Source: Bordetella genomosp. 9
GTDB taxonomy: Bacteria; Pseudomonadota; Gammaproteobacteria; Burkholderiales; Burkholderiaceae_B
Reading direction: 5' to 3'
NCBI RefSeq assembly: GCF_002119725.1
Contig: NZ_CP021109.1
Coordinates: forward strand, 1,364,001 to 1,428,000
Length of the DNA: 64,000 nt
The notes beneath the pieces were generated by a model, which had not been told where the DNA came from, made no database searches, and saw nothing but the letters and a program-made list of their open reading frames with translations. The position numbers were made by a program, and so were the translations under genes. Shown here one piece after another: positions 9,182 through 19,230 of the stretch. Each line of letters starts with the position of its first letter. The stretch's first letter is position 1.

Positions 9182-9880
9182 TCAAACCTCGTCCACCGCC
9201 ATGCCGGCGCGCAGTTCCGCCGGCGCCTTCCCCTGGCGGAACACCCACCCGGCGTGCGGACCCTCCAGCGTCATGCGGCGCCCATCGCCGGACAGCCAGT
9301 CTCCCTCGGGCAATCCGACCACCGTCACGGAGGGGTTGGCGACCAGGAATTCGGCGATGCGGTCGTTGCGCGTCTCGCCCTGGTGGCCCGCCGGCAACGC
9401 ATTGGTGTAGTGCGGGTTGATCTGGAACCCGATCAGGCCCAGCGCGTCGAATCCGCCAGGGTCGACGATGGGCATGTCGTTGGTCGTGCATAGCGTCGGG
9501 CACGCCAGGTTCGCGCCCGCGCTCCAGCCCGAGTACGGCGTTCCCGCCCGCACGCGTTGACGGATGGCCTGCAGCCATCCGCGCCGGCGGCATTCGGCAA
9601 CCAGCTGAAAGGTGTTGCCCCCGCCGACCAGAATCAGTTCGAAAGCGTCGGCCTGATCCGCATCCACGGTATGCGCGCCGGTGAGCGAAAAACCCAGCGG
9701 ATCGAGGCGCTTCTGTACGTTTGCCGTGTAGTCGTCCCAACTCGTCGTGACGCCGGCAAACGGCACGAACAGGATTTTGCGCCGTTCGCCGGCGAGCGCC
9801 CGCAGGGGGTCGAGCGCGTGCGTCAGGTAGCTGCCGTCGGGCGAGCGGGAATTGCTGAAAAGAAGCAGGTGCATGGACAT
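9182..9880 (-). CDS. pepE: Alpha-aspartyl dipeptidase (peptidase E, PepE)
   Basis: Cytoplasmic serine peptidase of 232 residues from family S51, which cleaves dipeptides with an N-terminal aspartate. The nucleophile lies in the elbow YSGWSAGANLACPT, corresponding to the Ser of the Ser-His-Glu triad. FVPFAGVTTSWDDYT near the N terminus, LVGGGNTFQL and FQINPHYTN are family motifs. The start may be 9880 or 9874 (MSM). The gene stands alone, convergent with the ABC operon. Confidence 0.9.
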   Translation of the reverse strand: MSMHLLLFSNSRSPDGSYLTHALDPLRALAGERRKILFVPFAGVTTSWDDYTANVQKRLDPLGFSLTGAHTVDADQADAFELILVGGGNTFQLVAECRRRGWLQAIRQRVRAGTPYSGWSAGANLACPTLCTTNDMPIVDPGGFDALGLIGFQINPHYTNALPAGHQGETRNDRIAEFLVANPSVTVVGLPEGDWLSGDGRRMTLEGPHAGWVFRQGKAPAELRAGMAVDEV

Positions 9881-10087
9881 CTGGTGAAAAGCTCCGCGAC
9901 TGTGGGTGATCCGGGAATGGGATCGGATCGCCGCCGCGCGATGATACCAACCGCGATGCAGCGCCGTTGCGGCGCACCATCGAAGCAGCGGAAACGCCGC
10001 ATTCTCAAAACGGCAAGGCGGCCGCGTGCGCCGGCACTAACATTTCGTCAAGCGTACGGCCACGGCCCCGTTCCAGGAGATATCGCC

Positions 10088-10876
10088 ATGATGAAGCACG
10101 AACTGAAAATTTCCTCGATGAAAGAGCATTGCTCGCCGGAAGAATGGGAAGCCCGCGTGGACCTGGCCGCCTGTTACCGCCTGGTCGCCCACTACGGCAT
10201 GTCGGACATGATCGCCAACCACATTTCCCTGCGCGTGCCGGGAGAGGAAGGCACATTTCTGATCAACGCCTACGGACTGCTGTATGAGGAGATCACGGCG
10301 TCCAGCCTGCTGAAGATCGACCACCAGGGCAACATCCTGAGCAAGCCGGATTTCGGCCCGCATCTTTCGTACGGAGTGAACAAGGCGGGCTTCGTCATCC
10401 ACAGCGCCATCCACGAGGCGCGTCCGGAAGTCGATTGCGTCATCCACACGCATACCTGGGCGGGCATGGCGGTGTCGTCGCTGGCCTGCGGGCTGCTGCC
10501 GCTGAACCAGACGGCGATGCGCTTCGCGAAAATCGGCTATCACGATTACGAAGGCGTCGTGCTGGACGTGCGGGAGAAAGAATCCCTGTGCCGCGACCTC
10601 GGCCAGAACGAAGCGTTGATCCTGCGCAATCATGGCCTGCTCACGGTAGGCCGCACCATCGGCGAAGCCTTCAATTGGATGCATCGCCTGGAGCTGTCCT
10701 GCAGGGCCCAGCTCGCCGCCATGGCCTGCAACGCGCCGCTGAACCCGGTTCCGAAGGACGTCGTCGAGGCCACCTGGAATCAATACCAGCCGGGCACCCG
10801 GCGCCCCTACGGGCAGATGGAATGGCCGGCGCTGCTGCGCCTGGCCGACCGCCTGGATCCCTCGTACCGGACCTGA
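10088..10876 (+). CDS. Class II aldolase/adducin family protein
   Basis: A 262-residue protein of the fuculose/ribulose-phosphate aldolase fold. The metal-binding histidines are seen in CVIHTHTWAGMAV and ILRNHGLLTVG, and a conserved N-terminal segment reads LVAHYGMSDMIANHISLRVPG. The ATG at 10088 is chosen because AGGAGA lies eight bases before it; the frame itself is open much further upstream. The final segment YGQMEWPALLRLADRLDPSY is typical of the adducin-like subgroup that includes decarboxylases and epimerases, so the reaction is open. First gene of a unit with a Bug protein and an amidohydrolase. Confidence 0.85.
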   Translation: MMKHELKISSMKEHCSPEEWEARVDLAACYRLVAHYGMSDMIANHISLRVPGEEGTFLINAYGLLYEEITASSLLKIDHQGNILSKPDFGPHLSYGVNKAGFVIHSAIHEARPEVDCVIHTHTWAGMAVSSLACGLLPLNQTAMRFAKIGYHDYEGVVLDVREKESLCRDLGQNEALILRNHGLLTVGRTIGEAFNWMHRLELSCRAQLAAMACNAPLNPVPKDVVEATWNQYQPGTRRPYGQMEWPALLRLADRLDPSYRT

Positions 10877-10986
10877 AAGCCCACGCAGGCGACGCGGCGC
10901 GCATGGAGGCGCGCGTCCGTCGCAACGCCCCGGCGCGGCGCGCTGCGCCCGCACGCATAAGTTTCATACGCAGTACGGAGACGTCA

Positions 10987-11979
10987 ATGAAGAAGTTCGA
11001 AGGCGCTGTCAAAGCGCTGGGGATAGCTATTGCCCTGAGCCTGGGGGCGCACTCTGCCGCCGCGCAGACTTACCCGGACAAGCCTATCCGGCTGGTCGTT
11101 CCTTATCCTCCCGGCGGCAACCTGGATATCACCACGCGCGCCATCACGACGGCAATGGCGCGTCATCTGAAGCAGTCGATCGTCGTCGAAAACCTGGGCG
11201 GCGCCGGCGGCTCCATCGGCGCGGGCAATGTGGCGCGCGCCGCGCCTGATGGCTACACCGTGCTGTCGACCACCATCGTGCCGCTGGTGGTGAACCCCAC
11301 GCTGGTGCCCGGCACGAAAGTCAAGCTTGGCGACTTCGATCCGGTTGGCATGCTGGCGGTCGTGCCCTCCGTGCTGGAAGTCAATGCGAAGAACAAGCAG
11401 GGCATAAAGGACTTCAAGAGTTTCATCGCCTATGCCAAGGCGCATCCCGGCGAACTGGCGGTGGCGCATTCCGGCACCGGCACCACCAACCACATCGCGG
11501 GGCTGCTTATCGAGCAGGACTTCGGCATCAAGCTGAACCCCATCCCATACAAGGGATCCGCGCCCGCGCTGGCCGATTTGCTGGGCAATCAGGTGGACGG
11601 CATGGTGGACCAGCTGACCAGCTCGCAGCCGCAGATCCAGACGGGCGCGCTCAACGCGCTGGCCGTTACTTCCGCCAGGCGCGTCGCGCAGCTGCCCGAC
11701 GTTCCGACCGTGGCCGAACTGGGCAAGCCCGATTTCGAGATGGTGACCTACTCCGCGCTGATGACCCCCAAGGGCACGCCGCTGGCGGTGCGGCAGGTGC
11801 TCAACCAGGCGCTGGCCAAGGCCGTCGCCGATCCCGAGGTGCAGCGTCAATTGCAGAACATCGGATCGGAAGTGGTGCCGTCCACCATCGACCAGACGGC
11901 GCAGATCTTCGCCAAGGAAGAGGCCAAGCTGCAGCCGCTGCTGTCCTCAGGCGTGCTCAAGCCCGAGAGCGCGCGCTGA
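10987..11979 (+). CDS. Bug-family tripartite tricarboxylate transporter binding protein
   Basis: Periplasmic binding protein of 330 residues. The signal peptide ends at HSAAAQ and the mature part begins TYPDKPIRLVVPYPPGGNLD, the hallmark of the Bug/TctC family. NPIPYKGSAPALADLLGNQVDGMVD is the second conserved block. No tctA/tctB membrane genes are nearby, as is usual for the many orphan Bug proteins of Bordetella. Its place between an aldolase-like enzyme and a hydrolase suggests it binds the acid used by this unit; the ligand is not known. Confidence 0.92.
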   Translation: MKKFEGAVKALGIAIALSLGAHSAAAQTYPDKPIRLVVPYPPGGNLDITTRAITTAMARHLKQSIVVENLGGAGGSIGAGNVARAAPDGYTVLSTTIVPLVVNPTLVPGTKVKLGDFDPVGMLAVVPSVLEVNAKNKQGIKDFKSFIAYAKAHPGELAVAHSGTGTTNHIAGLLIEQDFGIKLNPIPYKGSAPALADLLGNQVDGMVDQLTSSQPQIQTGALNALAVTSARRVAQLPDVPTVAELGKPDFEMVTYSALMTPKGTPLAVRQVLNQALAKAVADPEVQRQLQNIGSEVVPSTIDQTAQIFAKEEAKLQPLLSSGVLKPESAR

Positions 11980-12027
11980 CTTCGCCGTACTTCGCTCAAT
12001 CCACGTCCGCCAGAAAAGGATGGAGAC

Positions 12028-12924
12028 ATGACCAAGCCCTGTTTGCCGCCCTTGTCCGAAATCTCCGCGGTGCGCGAGCCCGTGCCGCCGGGCGCGTGCG
12101 ACTCGCATGCGCACGTGTTCGGCCCGTATCGCGAATTCCCGCTGGCGGATGACCGCAGCTACACGCCCCCGGAAAACGGGCCCGGGCGCTTTATCGCGCA
12201 CCTCGACCGGTTGGGGCTCAGCCGCGGCGTGCTGGTCACGGCCAGCGCGCAGGGGGATGACAACCGCAATGTGCTCGCGGCTTTGCGCGCCTACCCCGAC
12301 CGGCTGCGCGCGGTGGTCGTGGTGCGGGCCGATATTTCGGATGCCGAACTGGACAGCCTGGCCGAACAGGGCGTGCGCGGGGCCCGCTTCAACCTGTACA
12401 AGCACGGCGGCAAGGCGGTTTACCGCAACGGGGTGGGTCTGGAAGACTTCATCGCCCTCGCGCCCCGCCTGAAGGCGCGCGGCTGGCATGCGCAGATCTG
12501 GATCCACGCGCCCGACCTGCCCGAGCTGGCGCCGGCGCTGCTGGCGCCGGGCGTGGAGCTGGTCGTCGACCACATGGGGCGCATGAATGCCTCACGCGGC
12601 GTCGAAGACCCGGGATTCCGGTTCCTGTGCAAGCTGCTCGCAGAGGGCAAGGCATGGACGAAGATATCCGGGGCGGACCGCAACACCGCTCAGGGCTCGC
12701 CATTTGCCGATATCGCTCCCTTCGCCACGGCGCTGTTGCAAGCCAACGCCGAACGGGTCGTATGGGGCACCGATTGGCCGCACATCAATTACTACGAGGC
12801 CCCTCAGGTTCCCGACGACGGTCTGCTGTTGAACCTTCTCACGGAATGGATGCCGGACGCCGCAACCCGTGCGAAGGTCCTGGTCGACAATCCGGCGCGG
12901 CTTTACGGTTTCGCGAAGCCGTGA
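12028..12924 (+). CDS. Amidohydrolase resembling 2-pyrone-4,6-dicarboxylate hydrolase
   Basis: TIM-barrel metal-dependent hydrolase of 298 residues. Motifs: the N-terminal metal ligands in CDSHAHVFGPY, the strand GARFNLYKHGG, LVVDHMGRMNAS and the C-terminal VVWGTDWPHINYYEAP. This arrangement fits amidohydrolase family 2, nearest to LigI-like lactonases that open 2-pyrone-4,6-dicarboxylate. With the class II aldolase and Bug protein it suggests breakdown of a carboxylated ring or lactone, but the substrate is inference. A Shine-Dalgarno sequence (GGAGA) is well placed. Confidence 0.85.
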   Translation: MTKPCLPPLSEISAVREPVPPGACDSHAHVFGPYREFPLADDRSYTPPENGPGRFIAHLDRLGLSRGVLVTASAQGDDNRNVLAALRAYPDRLRAVVVVRADISDAELDSLAEQGVRGARFNLYKHGGKAVYRNGVGLEDFIALAPRLKARGWHAQIWIHAPDLPELAPALLAPGVELVVDHMGRMNASRGVEDPGFRFLCKLLAEGKAWTKISGADRNTAQGSPFADIAPFATALLQANAERVVWGTDWPHINYYEAPQVPDDGLLLNLLTEWMPDAATRAKVLVDNPARLYGFAKP

Positions 12925-13016
12925 GGGCGCACGCCCGGGAATAAGCGAACCGCGGATGCGGCGTGTCCGGACGGTCATGCCGCATTGCGTTCGACCGGCG
13001 ACCGGCGACCGGCGGC

Positions 13017-13922
13017 CTACGCTGCCGGCCGGCCGATTCCGACCAGAAAATCGAACAGATCGCCAGCCGCCATCCGCATATGGGCGCGGTCGCGGGCGCA
13101 CACGTAGAACTGGCGGCGGGCCCATTCATCCAGCAAGGGCACCTTGACCAGTCCCAGCAAGCCAAGGTAGGTATCGGCGATCAATTCCGGCATGACCGCG
13201 ATGCCCAGCCCCTCGCGCACCATGCGGCAGCGCGCTTCGTAATTGGCGACCTGGATCTTCACGTTCAAGGGGCCGGTCAGGGTAGGGCCGGCCAGCTCCA
13301 GGAATGCTTCGAAGGAATGGCGCGGGAAGTAGCCCAGGAAATCGTAGGACCGCGCCTCGTCCAGGTGCAGGCCGGCCGCCTGCGACAGGGGGTGGCCGAC
13401 CGGCACCACCAGCACCACGCGGTCCGTGCGGTAGGGATAGGACATCACGCCCGGCGCGGCGCCCGCCGCGTGATAGATGCCGATGTCCACTTCCTGGTTG
13501 GAGACCATGCGGGGAATGTCTCCGCTATAGGCTTCCACGAGATCCAGGCGGGACTTGGGGCTTTCGGCCTGGAACGCGCGGATGTCTGCAGGCAGGAATT
13601 GCACGATGGCCGAGCGGTTCGCCGCCAGGCGTATCTTGGGGATCCCATCCGGCGAGAATTCCTCGCACATGTCCTGCAGCGTGCGTACGCTGGTCAGGAT
13701 GGCCTTGGCCTTGTGGTACAGCGCCGCGCCGGCCGGCGTGGGTTCCACCCCCCGGTTGTGGCGCACCAGCAGCGTGGTGCCGACCTGGCGCTCCAGCTCC
13801 GAAATGCGCTTGCTGGCGGCCGAGGTGACCAGGTGTTCGCGTTCGCCCGCTTTCGCGAGGCTGCGTTCCTCGACGGCGGCCACCAGCATTTGCAAGGCGG
13901 ATAGATCGATCTTCATTGCCAT
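13017..13922 (-). CDS. LysR-family transcriptional regulator
   Basis: Regulator of about 301 residues. The N-terminal helix-turn-helix reads LQMLVAAVEERSLAKAGEREHLVTSAASKRISELE, followed by GTTLLVRHNRGVEPTPAG; the C-terminal co-inducer domain has VSNQEVDIGIYHAAG. The start at 13922 (MAMK) puts the HTH at its usual place; 13916 is also possible, and an ATG at 13976 would add 18 residues. It is convergent with the amidohydrolase gene and lies just after the TonB receptor on the same strand, so its target is not given by position. Confidence 0.88.
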   Translation of the reverse strand: MAMKIDLSALQMLVAAVEERSLAKAGEREHLVTSAASKRISELERQVGTTLLVRHNRGVEPTPAGAALYHKAKAILTSVRTLQDMCEEFSPDGIPKIRLAANRSAIVQFLPADIRAFQAESPKSRLDLVEAYSGDIPRMVSNQEVDIGIYHAAGAAPGVMSYPYRTDRVVLVVPVGHPLSQAAGLHLDEARSYDFLGYFPRHSFEAFLELAGPTLTGPLNVKIQVANYEARCRMVREGLGIAVMPELIADTYLGLLGLVKVPLLDEWARRQFYVCARDRAHMRMAAGDLFDFLVGIGRPAA

Positions 13923-13991
13923 GGCAGGCGGCGCGACGCCCGCGAGCCCCAATTCTTCCAGGCCACGAGTGTACATGCGGCCCGCGCCGGC

Positions 13992-16277
13992 TCAGAAATC
14001 CACCGCGACCGACAGCTTCACCGTGCGCGGGTCGCCCTGGATCAGGTATCCGCCGTAGGCCGAGGTCCAGTAACGCTTGTTGGCGATGTTTTCCACGCCC
14101 AGGCGCCAGACTACATCGTGGCGCTCCACCCTCGTGGCGTAGCGCACGCCAAGATCGACCGTGGTCCAGGGTTTGACTTTCACCTCGTTGGCGGTATCCA
14201 GATATTGGGAACCCGTTCGCGTGACCCGTCCTTGCAGCGTCAGGCCGGACACCCATGGCAAATCCCATTCGGCATTGAGCACTGCGTTGTAGTTCGGCAC
14301 GCCAGGCGCCTTGTTGCCCGACGTGTCATCGCCGGTATCCAGAAGTTTGCCGTCAATGAACGCAATGCCGCCGATCACTCGCACGCCGCGAGCGGGCTCA
14401 CCGTATACGTTCATCTCCACGCCCTGATTGCGCTGCTTGCCCAGCGGCGCGAATATCCCCGTGTTGGGATCGGTCACCCCATTGGGAGAGGGCTGGCGGA
14501 TTTCGAAGAATGCAAGGTTCGCGCCGTAGTCCCCCATATCGAGCTTGACGCCGACTTCGTTTTGCTTCGACTTCCCCGGCGCGAAGGTCTGCCCCTGGTT
14601 CGCCGTTCCCGACGGCGCGGTCGGCCCGGGTTGCAAGCCTTCGATGTGGTTCGCATACAGGGACACCCGCTCCCACGGTTTCACCACGATGCCGTAGACC
14701 GGCGAGGTCGCGGAGTCGTCATACTTCGTGTCCACCTCGCCCGTGTAGCTGTAGTTCGTGACCCGGATCTTCTGGTGACGCGCGCCCACGGTGAGCAGCA
14801 CGCGATCGTCCAGGAACGACACCGTGTCGGACAGCGAGACGCCGGTCATGCGGTTGCGTCCCGTCACGCCGGGGTCGTCCATGTCGCCGCCGCTCAGGAT
14901 GGTAGAAGGCGAGGGCACGTGCGGCGTGTCTTCCAGGCTGGTCGCGAAGGAAGAACCGAAGGTGTAGGCGGACCGCTTTTTCAGATAGACGCTGGAGAAG
15001 GCGGCATTCACCGAATGCGCGAGCGGGCCGGTCTCGAACTTGCCCCGCACGCCCGCCATCATGCCGTAGGTGTCGGATTCGTAGGGCACGTCCAGGCGCC
15101 CGGCCATGCCAACCCCATCGCCATCCACCGTCGGATTCGAATAGGAGCCTTTTTCCCGTGCATGGTTGCCGCCGATGGCGGCATAGGCGGTCCAGCGCTC
15201 CGCCAGGTCATATTCCGCTTTCACCATGCCGAACGTGTTTTCCGTCATCGACCACGTCCACGGCTGCGCATAGTTGCTGCGCGCCGAGGGGGGGTCGGGC
15301 AGATCGATGCCCGACACCTGCACCATGGGGCGCCCCTGGTCGGTGCGTTGCTTCTGATACCCCAGGTCCAGCGAAGCCCGGAAGCGCTCGCCGCGGTAGT
15401 CCAGCCCCACCGATCCGAACGTCATGCGGGCGCTGTTGTCGTGGATACCCGTATCGCCTTCCCGTTGCAGCGCGTTGACGCGAATGCCGAACTGATTGCT
15501 GGCGCCCCAGCGGCGCGCGATGTCGGCGCTGGCGCCGCGCTGCGAGGATGTGCCGTAGTCCAGCGAAACGCGCGTCAGCGGGTCGTCGCCGGCGCGCTTG
15601 GGTTCGATGTTCACCATCCCGCCCACGCCTGACCCGGTAGCGGGCACGCCGTTCAGGAATGCACTGGGGCCCTTGAAGATTTCGATGCGTTCGGCGCCCT
15701 GCGGCGAAATGATCTGGCGCGGCATGACGCCGAACAAGCCGCCATACGATATATCGTCGCCCGCCAGCGGAAAACCGCGGATCACGAACATCTGCGCATC
15801 GTTGCCGAAGCCCCGCGTCACCTGCACCGACGCATCGTTGCGCAGCACGTCGCCGAGCGTGCGTGCCTGCTGGTCTTCCACCAGTTGCGAAGTGAAGCTG
15901 GTGACGCTGAACGGCACGTTGGCCGCATCTTGTTCTCCCAGCACGCCCAGGCGTGCGCCCTTGGCTACCTGGCCGCCCGCATAGGTGGGCGGCAGTACGT
16001 CGCCTTCGGTCTCCACCGTGCCGGTCACCGATACCGGCGCCAGGGTGGTTACCGGCGCCGCGCCCGATCCCGATGCCTGGCCGACGGCGGCAGGCGGCGA
16101 AGACGGTGGCGTGCCGGCCGATTGCGCCCATGTGCCGGCGGGCGCCGATGCCGCGCTAGCGGCCAGGCCGGCCATGGCCAGCCGCAGAGCCAGCGCCCCG
16201 GAGATCGGCGGCAGGGGGCGGGGTGCGGACAATGCGGGTTCCGACGAACCGGGGCGTTCTGGAGATGCGAAAGGCAT
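13992..16277 (-). CDS. TonB-dependent siderophore receptor
   Basis: Outer-membrane receptor of 761 residues. After a signal peptide (cleavage near TWAQS) comes a TonB-box-like stretch (LAPVSVTGT), then the plug with NVPFSVTSFTSQLVEDQ, LGDVLRNDASVQVTRGFG and RIEIFKGPSAFLNG, and a 22-strand-type barrel ending in the C-terminal phenylalanine (KLSVAVDF). There is no N-terminal STN signalling domain, so no surface signalling through an ECF sigma factor is expected. A Fur-type palindrome about 110 bases upstream fits iron control. The ligand (which siderophore) is not evident. Confidence 0.92.
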   Translation of the reverse strand: MPFASPERPGSSEPALSAPRPLPPISGALALRLAMAGLAASAASAPAGTWAQSAGTPPSSPPAAVGQASGSGAAPVTTLAPVSVTGTVETEGDVLPPTYAGGQVAKGARLGVLGEQDAANVPFSVTSFTSQLVEDQQARTLGDVLRNDASVQVTRGFGNDAQMFVIRGFPLAGDDISYGGLFGVMPRQIISPQGAERIEIFKGPSAFLNGVPATGSGVGGMVNIEPKRAGDDPLTRVSLDYGTSSQRGASADIARRWGASNQFGIRVNALQREGDTGIHDNSARMTFGSVGLDYRGERFRASLDLGYQKQRTDQGRPMVQVSGIDLPDPPSARSNYAQPWTWSMTENTFGMVKAEYDLAERWTAYAAIGGNHAREKGSYSNPTVDGDGVGMAGRLDVPYESDTYGMMAGVRGKFETGPLAHSVNAAFSSVYLKKRSAYTFGSSFATSLEDTPHVPSPSTILSGGDMDDPGVTGRNRMTGVSLSDTVSFLDDRVLLTVGARHQKIRVTNYSYTGEVDTKYDDSATSPVYGIVVKPWERVSLYANHIEGLQPGPTAPSGTANQGQTFAPGKSKQNEVGVKLDMGDYGANLAFFEIRQPSPNGVTDPNTGIFAPLGKQRNQGVEMNVYGEPARGVRVIGGIAFIDGKLLDTGDDTSGNKAPGVPNYNAVLNAEWDLPWVSGLTLQGRVTRTGSQYLDTANEVKVKPWTTVDLGVRYATRVERHDVVWRLGVENIANKRYWTSAYGGYLIQGDPRTVKLSVAVDF

Positions 16278-16388
16278 AGGGGTTCCTGGAAGGCGGACGC
16301 GCGCGCCGGCGCGATGCGGGCCGGCAGACCGGCGAGGGTCGAAGCAACATCCGCTATGGCGATCGGCGCTGAACGAAATTGGCTCAAT

Positions 16389-16409
16389 TAATGCGAACTG
16401 TTCGCATTA
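16389..16409. promoter_or_regulatory. Fur-box-like palindrome upstream of the TonB receptor
   Basis: A perfect 21-base palindrome, TAATGCGAAC and GTTCGCATTA around a central T. Its core TGCGAAC-T-GTTCGCA has the 7-1-7 layout of Fur operators (TGATAAT-n-ATTATCA) and is followed on the right by ATCATTA, a further Fur-like half. It lies about 110 bases before the receptor start, in the only AT-rich stretch of the region. Confidence 0.7.
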
Positions 16410-16546
16410 TCATTAATATATTGTCACAGCGCAACGGGGTGGTAGGCTCCAGGGTCCTCAGGGGCCGTACGCCGCTCAGCGCCGCATAGGCGCCGCCACG
16501 CGCGCCGCGGGCGCGAACGATTGCCGGCGGCGCGATCGCCCCAAAA

Positions 16547-16576
16547 GACAAAACCCCGCCGAAGCGGGGTTTTGTC
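16547..16576. terminator. Rho-independent terminator of acnB
   Basis: A perfect 13-bp stem: GACAAAACCCCGC (16547-16559) with GCGGGGTTTTGTC (16564-16576), loop CGAA, 30 bases after the acnB stop on the minus strand. The A/T-rich arm supplies the U-run. Confidence 0.88.
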
Positions 16577-16606
16577 CTCGGCGCGGAAAAGTCCGCGCCA
16601 GGCCGA

Positions 16607-19192
16607 TCAGACTTCCACGACGTCGGCGACGTCCTTGTAGTCCTCGATCTTGTCGAAGTTCAGATACTGGTAGATCTTGTCGCCGTTCTGGTTGACGACG
16701 CCGATCTCCGCCATGTATTCCTCGCGGGTCGGGATGCGGCCCAGCTTGGAGCAGATGGCGGCCAGTTCGGCAGAACCCAGATACACATTCGTGTTCTTGC
16801 CCAGACGGTTCGGGAAGTTGCGGGTGCTGGTCGACATGACGGTCGCGCCCTCGCGCACCTGTGCCTGGTTGCCCATGCACAGCGAGCAGCCCGGCATTTC
16901 CGTGCGCGCGCCGGCGCTGCCGAAAACGCCGTAATGGCCTTCCTCGGTCAGTTGGCGGGCGTCCATCTTGGTCGGCGGCGCCACCCACAGCTTGACGGGA
17001 ATATCGCGCTTGCCTTCCAGCAGCTTGGACGCCGCGCGGAAGTGGCCGATATTCGTCATGCAGCTGCCGATGAAGACTTCGTCGATCTTCGCGCCGGCCA
17101 CGTCCGACAGCGTCTTCACGTCGTCAGGGTCGTTGGGGCAGGCCACGATGGGTTCGGTGATTTCCGCCAGGTCGATCTCGATCACAGCCGCGTACTCGGC
17201 GTCGGCGTCCGGCTCCAGCAATTGGGGATTCGCCAGCCACGCTTCCATCGCCTGGATACGGCGGCGGATGGAACGCTCATCCTCGTAGCCATTGGCGATC
17301 AGCCACTTCAGCATGACGATGTTGCTGTTGATGTACTCGATGATCGGCTCTTTGTTCAGCCGCACCGTGCAGGCTGCGGCGGAACGTTCGGCCGACGCAT
17401 CCGAGAGTTCGAAGGCCTGCTCGCATTTCAGGTCGGGCAAGCCTTCGATTTCCAGGATGCGGCCGGAGAAGATGTTCTTCTTGTTCTGCTTTTCGACGGT
17501 CAGCAGGCCTTGCTTGATCGCGTACAGCGGAATCGCGTTGACCAGGTCGCGCAGCGTCACGCCGGGCTGCATCTTGCCCTTGAATCGGACCAGCACGGAC
17601 TCCGGCATGTCCAGCGGCATCACGCCGGTGGCAGCGGCGAAGGCCACCAGCCCGGACCCTGCGGGGAAGGAAATGCCGATGGGGAAGCGCGTATGCGAAT
17701 CTCCGCCGGTGCCGACGGTGTCCGGCAGCAGCATGCGGTTCAGCCAGGAGTGGATCACGCCGTCGCCCGGCTTGAGCGAAATGCCGCCGCGCGTGCTCAT
17801 GAACTGCGGCAAGGTGTGGTGCGTCTTCACGTCCACGGGCTTCGGGTAGGCGGCGGTGTGGCAGAACGACTGCATCACCAGGTCGGCCGAGAATCCCAGG
17901 CAGGCCAGGTCCTTCAGCTCGTCGCGCGTCATGGTGCCGGTGGTGTCCTGGCTGCCCACGGAGGTCATGCGCGGCTCGCAGTACGTGCCGGGACGCACGC
18001 CCTTGCCTTCGGGCAAACCGCAGGCGCGGCCGACCATCTTCTGGGCCAGGGTGTAGCCCTTGCCGCTGTCGGCCGGGCTGACAGGCAGGCGGAACAGGGT
18101 GGAGGGCGGCAGGCCCAGCGCTTCGCGCGCCTTGGCGGTCAGGCCGCGGCCGATGATCAGCGGAATGCGGCCGCCGGCGCGCACTTCGTCGAACAGGACG
18201 TCGGACTTCACTTTGAATTCGGCGATGACCTTGCCGTCCTTCAGCGCCTTGCCCTCATAGGGGCGCAGCTCGATGACGTCGCCCATGTTCATCTGCGACA
18301 CGTCGAGCTCGATGGGCAGCGCGCCCGCGTCTTCCATCGTGTTGTAGAAAATGGGGGCAATCTTGCCACCAAGGCAGACGCCGCCGAAGCGCTTGTTGGG
18401 CACGTAGGGGATGTCCTGGCCCGTGAACCACAGCACCGAATTGGTGGCCGACTTGCGCGAGGACCCCGTGCCGACCACGTCGCCGACGTAGGCGACCAAA
18501 TGGCCCTTTTCCTTGAGCTGATTCAGGAACTTGATGGGGCCGACCTTGCCGGGCTCGTCCGGTTCGATGCCCGGGCGCGGATTCTTCAGCATGGCCAGCG
18601 CGTGCAGCGGGATGTCCGGGCGGCTCCAGGCGTCGGGCGCGGGGGACAGGTCGTCGGTGTTGGTCTCGCCGGTCACCTTGAACACCGTCAGCGTCAGGCT
18701 TTGGGGCACTTCCGGACGGGAGGTGAACCACTCCGCATCGGCCCAGCTCTGCAGCACGGCCTTGGCGTTGGCGTTGCCCTTGTCGGCTTTGTCCTTGACA
18801 TCGTGGAAGGCGTCGAACATCAGCAGGGTCTTCTTCAGGCCGTCCGCGGCGATCGTGCCCACCTGGGCGTCGTCCAGCAGCTCGATCAGCGCGCTGATGT
18901 TGTAGCCGCCCAGCATGGTGCCCAGCAGCTGCGTCGCCTTCGCGCGATCGATCAGCGGACACGATTCCTTGCCCAGCGCCACGGCCGCCAGGTACGACGC
19001 CTTGACCTTGGCGGCATCATCCACGCCTGCCGGGACGCGGTGCGTGATCAGTTCCAGCAAAAAGGCTTCTTCGCCGGCGGGCGGCGCCTTCAGCAGTTCG
19101 ATCAGGTCGGCGGTCTGCTGCGCCGACAGGGGGAGCGGGGGAACGCCCAAAGCCGCCCGTTCGGCGACGTGTTGGCGATAGGTAGCTAGCAT
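16607..19192 (-). CDS. acnB: Bifunctional aconitate hydratase 2 / 2-methylisocitrate dehydratase AcnB
   Basis: Cytoplasmic [4Fe-4S] enzyme of 861 residues, the usual AcnB length, converting citrate to isocitrate. The N terminus is the AcnB-specific HEAT-like domain ([16 protein letters not shown]), followed by the swivel and catalytic domains. Cluster cysteines are in [11 protein letters not shown] (about 711) and PGCSLCMG (769 and 772). AcnB is also known to hydrate 2-methyl-cis-aconitate; with prpBCD present at 48.6-52.2 kb and no acnD or prpF visible, it is the likely enzyme for that step. The start lies 72 bases from a palindromic operator shared with the mdh/gntR region. Confidence 0.96.
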   Translation of the reverse strand: MLATYRQHVAERAALGVPPLPLSAQQTADLIELLKAPPAGEEAFLLELITHRVPAGVDDAAKVKASYLAAVALGKESCPLIDRAKATQLLGTMLGGYNISALIELLDDAQVGTIAADGLKKTLLMFDAFHDVKDKADKGNANAKAVLQSWADAEWFTSRPEVPQSLTLTVFKVTGETNTDDLSPAPDAWSRPDIPLHALAMLKNPRPGIEPDEPGKVGPIKFLNQLKEKGHLVAYVGDVVGTGSSRKSATNSVLWFTGQDIPYVPNKRFGGVCLGGKIAPIFYNTMEDAGALPIELDVSQMNMGDVIELRPYEGKALKDGKVIAEFKVKSDVLFDEVRAGGRIPLIIGRGLTAKAREALGLPPSTLFRLPVSPADSGKGYTLAQKMVGRACGLPEGKGVRPGTYCEPRMTSVGSQDTTGTMTRDELKDLACLGFSADLVMQSFCHTAAYPKPVDVKTHHTLPQFMSTRGGISLKPGDGVIHSWLNRMLLPDTVGTGGDSHTRFPIGISFPAGSGLVAFAAATGVMPLDMPESVLVRFKGKMQPGVTLRDLVNAIPLYAIKQGLLTVEKQNKKNIFSGRILEIEGLPDLKCEQAFELSDASAERSAAACTVRLNKEPIIEYINSNIVMLKWLIANGYEDERSIRRRIQAMEAWLANPQLLEPDADAEYAAVIEIDLAEITEPIVACPNDPDDVKTLSDVAGAKIDEVFIGSCMTNIGHFRAASKLLEGKRDIPVKLWVAPPTKMDARQLTEEGHYGVFGSAGARTEMPGCSLCMGNQAQVREGATVMSTSTRNFPNRLGKNTNVYLGSAELAAICSKLGRIPTREEYMAEIGVVNQNGDKIYQYLNFDKIEDYKDVADVVEV

Positions 19193-19230
19193 GAGATGCC
19201 CTGGTCGTTGTTGGGGGAATGTCGGCCGCG

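Noticed and set aside
13017..13922. LysR gene as the divergent regulator of the aldolase/amidohydrolase unit
   Set aside because: It is convergent with, not divergent from, that unit; position alone gives no support.
13992..16277. FecA-like receptor with surface signalling
   Set aside because: No STN domain between the signal peptide and the plug, and no FecI/FecR-type genes next to it.
16934..19189. Long open frame (751 codons) opposite acnB
   Set aside because: It is antisense to a full, well-matched AcnB; its translation is rich in Arg, His, Gln, Gly and Asp without domains, the pattern expected on the non-coding strand of GC-rich genes.
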